8,843 nucleotides of DNA. Source: Spirochaetia bacterium. Its GTDB lineage: Bacteria > Spirochaetota > Spirochaetia > Treponematales > Breznakiellaceae. This document shows, piece by piece, positions 1 to 5,656 of the stretch. The notes beneath the pieces were generated by a model. The model ran no database searches. It was given only the letters and a program-made list of their open reading frames with translations, and was not told where the DNA came from. Location of the stretch: positions 1 to 8,843 of the forward strand of contig BNVA01000082.1 of NCBI GenBank assembly GCA_025997755.1, read 5' to 3'. The stretch's first letter is position 1, and each line of letters opens with the position of its first letter. A program made the translations under genes and the position numbers.

Positions 1-62
1 GTTTTCTGCTCGAATAATTCTTCATAGTCTTTGTAAAATAGTTTCTGGTAATTTGTGCCCAT
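1..62 (-). CDS. 5' end of a probable transposase gene (IS66-like N-terminus), cut by the window edge
   Basis: An ATG at 62-60 opens a frame that runs off the window. It reads MGTNYQKLFYKDYEELFEQK, a polar, Tyr/Glu/Lys-rich start. From memory this resembles the N-terminal coiled-coil lead of IS66-type (TnpC) transposases. A purine-rich GGGGAAGGGG run lies directly upstream of the ATG, and an extended -10 box lies just before it. Only 20 residues are visible, so the family is a weak guess; any protein with a coiled-coil start would look similar. It would be transcribed leftwards, away from the degenerate IS next to it. Confidence 0.4.
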   Translation of the reverse strand, partial: MGTNYQKLFYKDYEELFEQK

Positions 63-79
63 CCCCTTCCCCAAGAGAT

Positions 80-88
80 ATTATAGCA
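80..88 (-). promoter_or_regulatory. Extended -10 promoter upstream of the gene at 62-1
   Basis: On the minus strand the sequence reads TGCTATAAT, a perfect -10 hexamer with the TGn extension. It lies about 17 bases before the ATG at 62, leaving a very short leader with a purine-rich ribosome-binding stretch. No good -35 hexamer is visible, which an extended -10 can tolerate. Seen in sequence; promoter function is inferred. Confidence 0.45.
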
Positions 89-128
89 CTTATTACCAGT
101 TTTTGCTCAGGGGTTGTGAATAGTAACC

Positions 129-142
129 GCAATTCAAAGTTT
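129..142 (+). repeat. Left terminal inverted repeat of the degenerate IS
   Basis: GCAATTCAAAGTTT is an exact 14-base inverted match to 1475-1488. It overlaps the transposase stop codon (143-141). Confidence 0.7.
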
Positions 143-1450
143 AGCCAGAACCACCATGATGTACAGACGGATCGTTTATAGCTGCTAGGAAATTCTGCCA
201 AGAATCATAAAACGATACGTATAAAAACACGCGCATAGTTTCGAAAAAGACTGTCCGCACAGAAAAGCGCACTCTGATTTTTTTGTAATTTTTGTCTGCA
301 CATTCCAAAATAGTATGAAACTGAAATGCCAGCAGGTTTAACAAAAAGAAAATTTCACAGGCGTGTTCTTTTCCGTGCCCGAAATTGTGCTTTAGGTTAT
401 AGCCGCGGTTTTTCAAAACATTATAGGGGCACGTTTTCAATTTTCCAGCGTGTCCTCGCACATTCAACAATTTGTTCCGCATTGTTTTCATTTATTTGCA
501 GATTTGTTATCCAACTGCCTTTATATGCGGCTTTTCCGGTCTTTGTATCTTTGATTTCAAACCCAACATAGTTCACCATAAAGTTTTTCTCTTCTTTTTC
601 CTCGTATTTGATAGGAACCCCGTTGATATACCGGTATGTATACCTCATCCGCTTCCCTTTTACGACAGGCTCTTTCACTTTTTCTTCTAATAATGAGTTT
701 TTGACCGTTTCCGCAAGCCATTCGTGTGTCGTATGTTTGCAAGTCAGCAGAAAACTCATGTTGTTTTCCAATATTTGCCTGCAAAACGGCTCGTGCGAGT
801 ATAGAGCATCACCTAACAATATAGGGTCCAGCCACGAATATTCTTCGCCGTGCTTTTCCAGCCATCTTTTTGCCGCATTGAGTTCACAATCCTGCTTCTT
901 TTCTCCATCACTGTTTGTTATCATTTCGCTCATCACAGGTAAAACATTGCTACAATGCGGTTTTACTATAGCTCCTGCCATTGCACTGTGATAATACGTT
1001 GTAATTCCGTCTTTTGTCTTATGCAGGCAATGCTCGCAATGTATTTTTTCCGATGAATGATACCAAAGCCCGTCTATTGCAAGTAAAACATGATGCCCTT
1101 GCCCAGCGGTAATTATCAATAATTCCTGCCGCATCTGCTATTTTAAGTGTTTCGTTGAATATTGGACTTATGTATTTTGGATCAATCCCGTCTAACAGCG
1201 TTTTGATTTGCGTGTCGCTCGGCAATCTTTCAATTTTTAACAGACTGCTTATGTTATTCCGCTTTTGTTCCTCCTGCATTGCACGCATGAATTGTAACAA
1301 TGATGGAAACTGAAAGAAAAATACTCCAAAAGCCGCTTTTAGCGCATCGCTGATTTCGTATTTTTGATCATGTCCATCCCGGCTGTCGGGCACTTTTGCC
1401 CCGTATTTACCAATTTGGCTCGTAAGCCTGTTAAATATCTCCCCTTCCAT
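141..1450 (-). pseudogene. DDE (IS4-like) transposase, inactivated by two frameshifts
   Basis: Three collinear frames together make one transposase of about 430 residues. The N-terminal part runs from the ATG at 1450 to about 1105 (…GIIDNYR). The middle part covers about 1105-435 and carries the first two acidic residues: Asp in AIDGLWYHSS (codon 1074-1072) and Asp in LLGDALYSHEP (codon 810-808). Its glutamate is in RTRWKIEN (codon 438-436), an R-x3-E arrangement as in IS4-type enzymes. The C-terminal part (about 425-141) continues with VLKNRGYNLKHNFGHG. Breaks fall near 1090-1110, beside G runs, and in 421-434, beside a C4 run. A CxxC pair follows the first Asp (IHCEHC). Single-base indels in homopolymers could also be sequencing errors, but two in one gene favour decay. 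Confidence 0.8.
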
Positions 1451-1474
1451 CTTTCTATCTTATCATGGATTTTG

Positions 1475-1488
1475 AAACTTTGAATTGC
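1475..1488 (-). repeat. Right terminal inverted repeat of the degenerate IS
   Basis: AAACTTTGAATTGC is the exact reverse complement of 129-142 and lies 24 bases upstream of the transposase start codon. Confidence 0.7.
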
Positions 1489-1632
1489 TGCGAGGCAATG
1501 CGGCATGCGTAATATTGACATCGCCTGACGGCGGTGTTAATATTAATTCAAGCTCCCGCTCATTACGTGTAAGGGCTTCGCCCTTGCTCTGTAATGAAGT
1601 TTATTGTACGTGTGCGGCGCAAGGCGCCGCAC
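1484..1632 (+). other. Hairpin-rich intergenic region (four adjacent inverted repeats)
   Basis: This stretch lies between the IS end and the first plus-strand gene. It is visibly richer in GC than the genes downstream and consists almost entirely of inverted repeats. A short ATTGC/GCAAT hairpin spans 1484-1499. A 16-bp stem pairs 1510-1525 with 1530-1545 around loop TGAC, with two G-T pairs. A nested hairpin pairs TCATTAC (1560-1566) with GTAATGA (1591-1597) around AAGGGC-TTC-GCCCTT (1571-1585). A perfect 9-bp stem pairs GTGCGGCGC (1612-1620) with GCGCCGCAC (1624-1632) around AAG. No T-run follows any stem, so these are not classical terminators. It may be a structured leader RNA for the cassette, a dispersed palindromic repeat, or recombination debris. 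Confidence 0.6.
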
Positions 1633-1695
1633 TGCGGGTAACGCAAAATGGGCAGGGGCGTATAAAATTGTTTTGTAAAAAAAGGAATACAGACT

Positions 1696-2322
1696 ATGGC
1701 TATCGAATCTATAATAGCAGTTGCTTCGCTAATTGTAGGTTTGTTTGGTATTATATGTACCATACTTTCTATAAATAGTTATAAGAAATTAAAAAAAGAA
1801 ACAAAAACTATAAAATGGACAGATATACCAAATATTGCAGATTTTGTTTTTAATAAATGCAAAGAAATTTCTTTTGTGCCGGATATTATACTTGGTGTAA
1901 GTGCAAATAATTATCATTTGGCAAAATTTATTTCTGCAAAGTTTCCTAACGATCCAATAATTTTGAATGGATTTGTAATGAATAAAAAATTAAAAAGTGA
2001 TAAAATACCAGAAAAATTGAAAAATGAATATTATAAGGCTGATGGAAACATTTTTAATATCTTTTTTCCAAAGGATTTATTTAAAGATTGGGACTATAAA
2101 GTATTATTGATTTCATCATTTGTAAAATTAGTAAGATATGGTGATCTTTTAAAACCAATAAAAGACTATCTAAAAGATCAAATACCTGACAAAAATGTAA
2201 AATCATTTTGTTTGGCCATAACAGAATCGGCACTTAATCATGATGTAGGTGTTGATTTTTATTGGAAAAAGATTTCTACAGATGATAAGCTATATTTACC
2301 ATGGGGGGAAGCGATAAGGTAA
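1696..2322 (+). CDS. Membrane-anchored phosphoribosyltransferase-like protein, degenerate active site
   Basis: This is a 208-residue protein with AAAGGA nine bases before the ATG. Residues 4-26 form a hydrophobic N-terminal helix followed by Lys-rich residues, suggesting a single membrane anchor with the rest in the cytoplasm. The soluble part has the layout of a GPT/xanthine-type PRTase: PDIILGVSANNYHLAKFI (62-79) matches the first strand-turn-helix, YKVLLISSFVKLVRYGDLL (134-152) sits where the PRPP-binding strand should be, and YLPWGEA (200-206) resembles the C-terminal FPWE signature. The acidic pair and TG of the PRPP loop (DDxxxTG) are absent (SSFVKLVRYG), so it is probably not an active transferase and may bind a nucleotide or regulate. 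It is the first gene of the cassette. The family call rests on pattern only. Confidence 0.55.
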   Translation: MAIESIIAVASLIVGLFGIICTILSINSYKKLKKETKTIKWTDIPNIADFVFNKCKEISFVPDIILGVSANNYHLAKFISAKFPNDPIILNGFVMNKKLKSDKIPEKLKNEYYKADGNIFNIFFPKDLFKDWDYKVLLISSFVKLVRYGDLLKPIKDYLKDQIPDKNVKSFCLAITESALNHDVGVDFYWKKISTDDKLYLPWGEAIR

Positions 2323-2437
2323 ATATGTAAACCAGAATAAAAATACGTATTAGAACATATATGTTACAAACAAATTTTATTATATTTTAATAACCCATAA
2401 TAAGAAAATAAAGGCAATATAAGGTAATTCTAAAATT

Positions 2438-3463
2438 ATGAAAAATAAACTTACAATCAGAAATATTATGCATGTATTATTTATATTAGGCATTATTTGC
2501 TTGTATTTGATTGGATCAATAGATTTTAGCACAATTACATTTGAAACATTATCTAAAAATTTTTCGGTTTCAACATTTTTATCAAATCTAATAATACCGT
2601 TAATAACATATGTTGGGTTACTAGATATATTGTACTACATAAATTTACAGATTTTATTACCAGAATTTTATTTAGATCAAAAGAAAAATATTGAACAAAA
2701 AAATAACATGGTTGATATTGCTTCCTTATTGAATTTAACTGTTGATGAAATAAGGCTTTTATTAAAACTAAATGAAAGACAATATGAAGAAACTTTACTT
2801 GTAAAAACCGGGAAAGAAAATATTTTAACAGAATATAAAAAACGAATAGATTATTTTCTATCGAACTCAAAGATCGTTATACCTGCAAATAAATTAAAAA
2901 ATCCTTCCCTAAAAAACATCACATATTTTATAAATTTTATGGATATTATGCATAACACTCAATGCTATGGATATTTGGTCAAGACTATGTCTAATTATAT
3001 ACGTTATGAGTTAACACGATCGGATTTAGAAAAGGTTTCACATATTTTAGTGCCATATAAAGGTAACTATATGTTTGGAGATGGCGTAGCACGTGAATTA
3101 AATAAAAAAATTGTTCATGTAATTAAGGATATACAAGATTATCATTTAGATCGGCATTTTGAAGGAATTATTGACCAGAGTAATTTTAATCAGGAAAACT
3201 GTATAATTATTCATGATGTGTTATATACAGGTGCCCAAATCTTGGAAAGTTGTCAAATTTTAGATTATGAACTAAATACTATCAAAAGAGACTCTTACCA
3301 TTTTCATCTTTTTACATTATGTTCACGTAATTCTAAAATCAAAGAAGAGCACGGAATTGAAATATTAAAATCCAAAAATTTCATAGTTCATTCCATAAAT
3401 CAATATGATGACAAAGATATTGAGGCTATTCTAGCAAAAAACAAGTCAAATGATGGAGAGTAA
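2438..3463 (+). CDS. Phosphoribosyltransferase-like protein with two N-terminal membrane segments
   Basis: This 341-residue protein has hydrophobic helices at about 12-27 and 48-72. A charged helical middle follows (about 75-195), then a C-terminal PRTase-like domain. In that domain HILVPYKGNYMFGDGVARE (202-220) is the first strand with its substrate loop, and CIIIHDVLYTGAQILES (255-271) is the PRPP-loop strand. The latter matches the orotate-type pattern hhhhDDhhxTG with His in place of the first acid. Asp260, Thr264 and Gly265 are kept, so PRPP or a related phosphate ligand could still bind. It lies 115 bases after the preceding gene with only a weak ribosome site (AAGG well upstream of the ATG). 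Its stop is five bases before the HIT gene, implying one transcript. Substrate unknown. Confidence 0.6.
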   Translation: MKNKLTIRNIMHVLFILGIICLYLIGSIDFSTITFETLSKNFSVSTFLSNLIIPLITYVGLLDILYYINLQILLPEFYLDQKKNIEQKNNMVDIASLLNLTVDEIRLLLKLNERQYEETLLVKTGKENILTEYKKRIDYFLSNSKIVIPANKLKNPSLKNITYFINFMDIMHNTQCYGYLVKTMSNYIRYELTRSDLEKVSHILVPYKGNYMFGDGVARELNKKIVHVIKDIQDYHLDRHFEGIIDQSNFNQENCIIIHDVLYTGAQILESCQILDYELNTIKRDSYHFHLFTLCSRNSKIKEEHGIEILKSKNFIVHSINQYDDKDIEAILAKNKSNDGE

Positions 3464-3468
3464 TTATT

Positions 3469-4458
3469 ATGGAATGCTGTTTTTGCGGTAATCAAAGAAT
3501 AAAATTATTTGAAAGTCTTGGTTTACCTTCAACAGATGCGATATTGTACGAAGATGAAAATATAATTATGACACCAGACCTTGTTCCTGTAACTTGCGGT
3601 CATTTATTAATTATTACTAAACGTCATATTAGTTGTTTTGGCGAAGCTGATAAAAATACACTTAATTCACTTAATATGGTAAAAAGATTTGTGAAAAATA
3701 CTATTTTTTTTAATAGAGAGGTATTGTTTTTTGAACATGGATCTGTTATTCCACACTCCGGCGGTGGATGTATTGATCACGCACATTTACACGCTGTGCC
3801 ATTATTTGATCCAATATGCATGGAGAAAATCGATAGTTTTATATCAGAAAGTGATTTTGTTCCAGATAAAAAGATCGCGGCGAATGAAAATATTTTAGCC
3901 GACTTTTATAATAAAAAACAACCTTATATATTTTATGAAATTGAAAAAGAAAAATGGGTGTATCCGGTAAAAACCCTACCAAGTCAATTTTTAAAAATGT
4001 TATTCGCACCTTATATGTCATATAGCTATAATTGGAAAATATCATATAAAACTAAAGAATCAAACGAATTTTTTTTAAAAACATTGCAATTGGCAAAGGA
4101 TAATATACTGTTAATGAAGAACAAAATGGTTAATAAAGAAAATGCGCTGCCAATTAATAAACTTGTAAGGGATAACATTGTAAATATTATAAAATCGGAA
4201 GGTAGGAGAGTTGAATATTCAATTTTAAATACAGATAAATATATAAAAGAACTTAATAAAAAATTATTAGAAGAATGCAAAGAATTTATTCAAGCAAATG
4301 ATAAAAAAGAGCTCGCCGACCTTCTTGAAGTAATTCTTTCTATTTCAAAAATAAAACATTTTGATATGAGCGAAATAGAAGAAATCCGTTTAAAAAAACT
4401 AGAAACGAATGGCGGATTTGAAAAAAGAATTTTTTTAGAATTTGCAGAGCAAAAGTGA
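3469..4458 (+). CDS. HIT-domain hydrolase fused to a MazG-like NTP pyrophosphohydrolase
   Basis: This is a 329-residue two-domain protein with GGAGAG (3455-3460) eight bases before the ATG, inside the end of the previous gene. The N-terminal half is a HIT domain: a CCFCG start, GHLLIITKRHI (44-54), then GGGCIDHAHLHAVPL (98-112) with the triad H104-x-H106-x-H108. In HIT enzymes the middle His is the nucleophile attacking a nucleotide phosphate. Residues about 120-220 are a linker of unknown fold. Residues 226-325 match the small MazG-like house-cleaning family (COG4997 type): LPINKLVRDNI, the metal motif EECKE (268-272), ELAD (281-284), and the ending NGGFEKRIFLE. The metal-binding ExxE and ExxD sets are intact. 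The fusion implies sequential handling of one nucleotide product. The substrate cannot be read from sequence. Confidence 0.85.
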   Translation: MECCFCGNQRIKLFESLGLPSTDAILYEDENIIMTPDLVPVTCGHLLIITKRHISCFGEADKNTLNSLNMVKRFVKNTIFFNREVLFFEHGSVIPHSGGGCIDHAHLHAVPLFDPICMEKIDSFISESDFVPDKKIAANENILADFYNKKQPYIFYEIEKEKWVYPVKTLPSQFLKMLFAPYMSYSYNWKISYKTKESNEFFLKTLQLAKDNILLMKNKMVNKENALPINKLVRDNIVNIIKSEGRRVEYSILNTDKYIKELNKKLLEECKEFIQANDKKELADLLEVILSISKIKHFDMSEIEEIRLKKLETNGGFEKRIFLEFAEQK

Positions 4459-4473
4459 CAAACACCGTTTGTC
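4457..4473 (+). repeat. Hairpin overlapping the stop codon of the HIT-MazG gene
   Basis: GACAAAC (4457-4463) and GTTTGTC (4467-4473) form a perfect 7-bp stem with a 3-base loop. The last two bases of the TGA stop (4456-4458) lie in the stem. A GC-rich stretch, CCGGTGCCAGGCCCC (4484-4498), follows, unlike the AT-rich genes before it. There is no T-run, so termination is doubtful. It may be a dispersed palindromic repeat or a cassette boundary. Confidence 0.45.
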
Positions 4474-4515
4474 CGATACATGACCGGTGCCAGGCCCCTT
4501 TATCAGGAATGAGTT

Positions 4516-4770
4516 ATGCGTAGAAACACCTCAATTGATTTCATTAACAGTTTACAGATAGGCGATCTTCTATGCGGTAATGATATTATAAATATTGTCC
4601 ATAGTAAAAATACAATTAAATTTACCACACGAAACGGCAAAGTGTTTAATGCTTCCCAGCACGATGGTTACTTAACGGTATGTGTAAAGAAAAGAAGTGA
4701 AAACCATAGACAAACGACACATACTAAAAATGACAAACAGCATATATTGAAAATGATAAACAACACATAG
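4516..4770 (+). CDS. Small hypothetical protein, 84 residues
   Basis: The ATG has AGGA seven bases upstream (4505-4508). The first ~58 residues alternate strand-like and turn-like segments (IGDLLCGNDIINIV, then TIKFTTRNGKVFNAS, then GYLTVCVKK), compatible with a small beta-barrel, but I recognise no family. The last ~20 residues (HRQTTHTKNDKQHILKMINN) are polar and are encoded by a 23-bp tandem repeat starting at 4709. The repeat unit is not a multiple of three, so this tail is probably read-through of repeat DNA rather than selected protein, and the original C-terminus may be lost. It follows the HIT-MazG gene by 57 bases in the same direction, but the hairpin and GC-rich patch between them argue against simple membership of that operon. 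Confidence 0.45.
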   Translation: MRRNTSIDFINSLQIGDLLCGNDIINIVHSKNTIKFTTRNGKVFNASQHDGYLTVCVKKRSENHRQTTHTKNDKQHILKMINNT

Positions 4771-4777
4771 TTTTTTT
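4709..4777 (+). repeat. Three imperfect tandem repeats of 23 bp
   Basis: Units start at 4709, 4732 and 4755. Their first halves read GACAAACGACACAT, GACAAACAGCATAT and GATAAACAACACAT. The first two units end in A-rich AAAAT, and the third ends in a T7 run (4771-4777). They cover the 3' end of the small ORF. Without a palindrome or unique spacers this is not a CRISPR array. The GACAAAC core also opens the hairpin at 4457. Confidence 0.65.
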
Positions 4778-5062
4778 GAAATTCCAGAATTAACCTGAAT
4801 GGACAAAAGGTTAATTTATGGATCATAATCACTTTCATTCGCTGGTATCGCTTGTTATACAAGCGCGTAAAAGAATTGTTGAGTGGCTGCACCGATTTAA
4901 CAATACCGCTTAAAGAATACCCAGTACGAAAAAAACTTATAATACTTTCTGAGACCGAAAGATCGGATTTGCCGACAATTCTGCGGTTTGAATGAGCGAA
5001 TTCCTCGAAATTCTCTTTTCTTGAAACAACAATACCAATTGCAGCAAGAACTGTATTTTGCA
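4771..5062. other. Convergent intergenic region with inverted repeats
   Basis: This is the space between the plus-strand cassette and the minus-strand operon. AATTAACC (4788-4795) pairs with GGTTAATT (4809-4816) around 13 bases, just after the T7 run. CGCTTGT (4849-4855) pairs with ACAAGCG (4859-4865) around TAT. ATTGTT (4875-4880) pairs with AACAAT (4899-4904), a weak repeat. None is followed by a T-run on either strand, so I do not call a firm terminator, although the first two are placed where a bidirectional one would be expected. A minus-strand frame crosses the region and is listed separately. Confidence 0.4.
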
Positions 5063-5656
5063 TCATTCTTCCGGGGATTTTTTAAGTAGTGAAATCAAAA
5101 AATTAGGTGTATACGCATTAATATCAACTTCAAAGGTATTTATAATATGCTTCTGTGCTTTATTATTAATTATTTTTTGCGCCTTGCAAATATTATCTTG
5201 TACCCTTTTTAGATAATCAAGTGAAATAGCATTCTCAATAGAGCGGTTACGATTTTCAATTCTGCCGCGAAGTCCCTCTGCGGGAACCTCATCAATCCAT
5301 ATTATTTCCTTAGGCGCACCTATTTGTTTGATTAAGTAAAAAAACAACTTTTTATATATTGAAAATTCACCTGCATTAAGTGTAGTCAATGCAAAAGCAT
5401 AATCGTTAATTAACGAAAAATCTGTAATCGTATTATCACCTGTTATTTTCTTTATTTGATAATAATGTTGAATGGTAAAAGCAATTTCCGTTTCAAACGC
5501 AAAACGTTTGGGGTCTGCGTAAAAATCCGATAGACTCGCAATGCCATCAAAGTTTTCAAACACACAATTATACCCTGCGGCCCCGAACGCTTTTGCAATC
5601 GTTGATTTGCCGGAAGCAATATTACCGCATATTTCTATACGTTTAACCGCCACCAT
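5063..5656 (-). CDS. Deoxynucleoside-kinase-like protein (dNK family)
   Basis: From the ATG at 5656 the protein has 197 residues (a TTG at 5665 would add three). Both starts lie at or inside the end of the upstream gene (stop 5645-5643), so translation is coupled. Residue numbers here count from the TTG. P-loop G14-NIAS-GKST is followed by ENFD (37-40), in place of the family's ExW substrate motif. SDFYADPKRFAFETE (46-60) matches the dNK LxxFYxDPxxxAFxxQ region. TDFSLINDYAF (81-91) corresponds to DRSxxxD but has Phe for Arg. RGRIENRNRSIE (133-144) is the Arg-rich lid. Family members phosphorylate deoxynucleosides from ATP to dNMPs. Losing the DRS arginine could lower or change activity. The normal bacterial length is about 200-220 residues, so it is essentially complete. 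Confidence 0.8.
   Translation of the reverse strand: MVAVKRIEICGNIASGKSTIAKAFGAAGYNCVFENFDGIASLSDFYADPKRFAFETEIAFTIQHYYQIKKITGDNTITDFSLINDYAFALTTLNAGEFSIYKKLFFYLIKQIGAPKEIIWIDEVPAEGLRGRIENRNRSIENAISLDYLKRVQDNICKAQKIINNKAQKHIINTFEVDINAYTPNFLISLLKKSPEE

Larger units (their letters stand above)
129..1488 (-). mobile_element. Degenerate insertion sequence, about 1.36 kb, with 14-bp terminal inverted repeats
   Basis: GCAATTCAAAGTTT at 129-142 is exactly reverse-complementary to 1475-1488. Between these ends lies one DDE transposase gene, read leftwards, starting at 1450 and stopping at 143-141 inside the left repeat, as is typical of a compact IS. The transposase is broken by two frameshifts, so the element cannot move unaided. 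I see no target-site duplication in the flanks (TAGTAACC on the left, TGCGAGGC on the right). Either it has decayed or the true ends differ by a few bases. The IS family was not assigned; the transposase fold is IS4-like. Confidence 0.75.
4668..5066 (-). pseudogene. Possible remnant ORF translationally coupled to the deoxynucleoside kinase gene
   Basis: The ATG at 5066 overlaps the kinase stop (TGA at 5065-5063) in an ATGA arrangement, the usual sign of translational coupling. The start MMQNTVLAAIGIVVSRKEN looks like a real beta-strand N-terminus. After about residue 80, however, the frame runs antisense through intergenic inverted repeats and the small plus-strand ORF, ending in Cys/Leu/Phe-rich sequence unlike a folded protein. 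The likeliest reading is a fifth operon gene truncated after about 40-80 residues, with the plus-strand cassette now occupying its 3' side. I cannot name the family. It may also be chance. Confidence 0.3.

Noticed and set aside
121..128. Target-site duplication next to the IS
   Set aside because: The left flank TAGTAACC and right flank TGCGAGGC share no direct repeat.
326..991. Plus-strand ORFs inside the IS, and other plus-strand ORFs antisense to the minus operon (6130-6339, 6914-7615, 8038-8319)
   Set aside because: They are antisense shadows of genes with clear protein motifs and have no recognisable domain or convincing ribosome site.
1484..1690. Integron attC site or cassette boundary
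   Set aside because: No convincing GTTRRRY / RYYYAAC core pair at the ends of the hairpin region, and no integrase in the window.
1485..1778. ORF crossing the hairpin region and the start of the first PRTase-like gene
   Set aside because: It is made of hairpin DNA, Cys/Arg-rich with no domain, and overlaps a better-supported gene in another frame.
4709..4777. Possible CRISPR array in the 23-bp repeats
   Set aside because: The units are directly abutting, diverged, without spacers of unique sequence, and no cas gene is present.
4788..4816. Rho-independent terminator
   Set aside because: The stem is AT-rich with a 13-base loop and no T-run directly after it on either strand; the T7 run at 4771-4777 precedes it.
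4841..4910. tRNA or tRNA fragment suggested by the CGCTTGT/ACAAGCG stem
   Set aside because: No cloverleaf, no T-arm GTTCRA motif and no acceptor pairing could be drawn on either strand.
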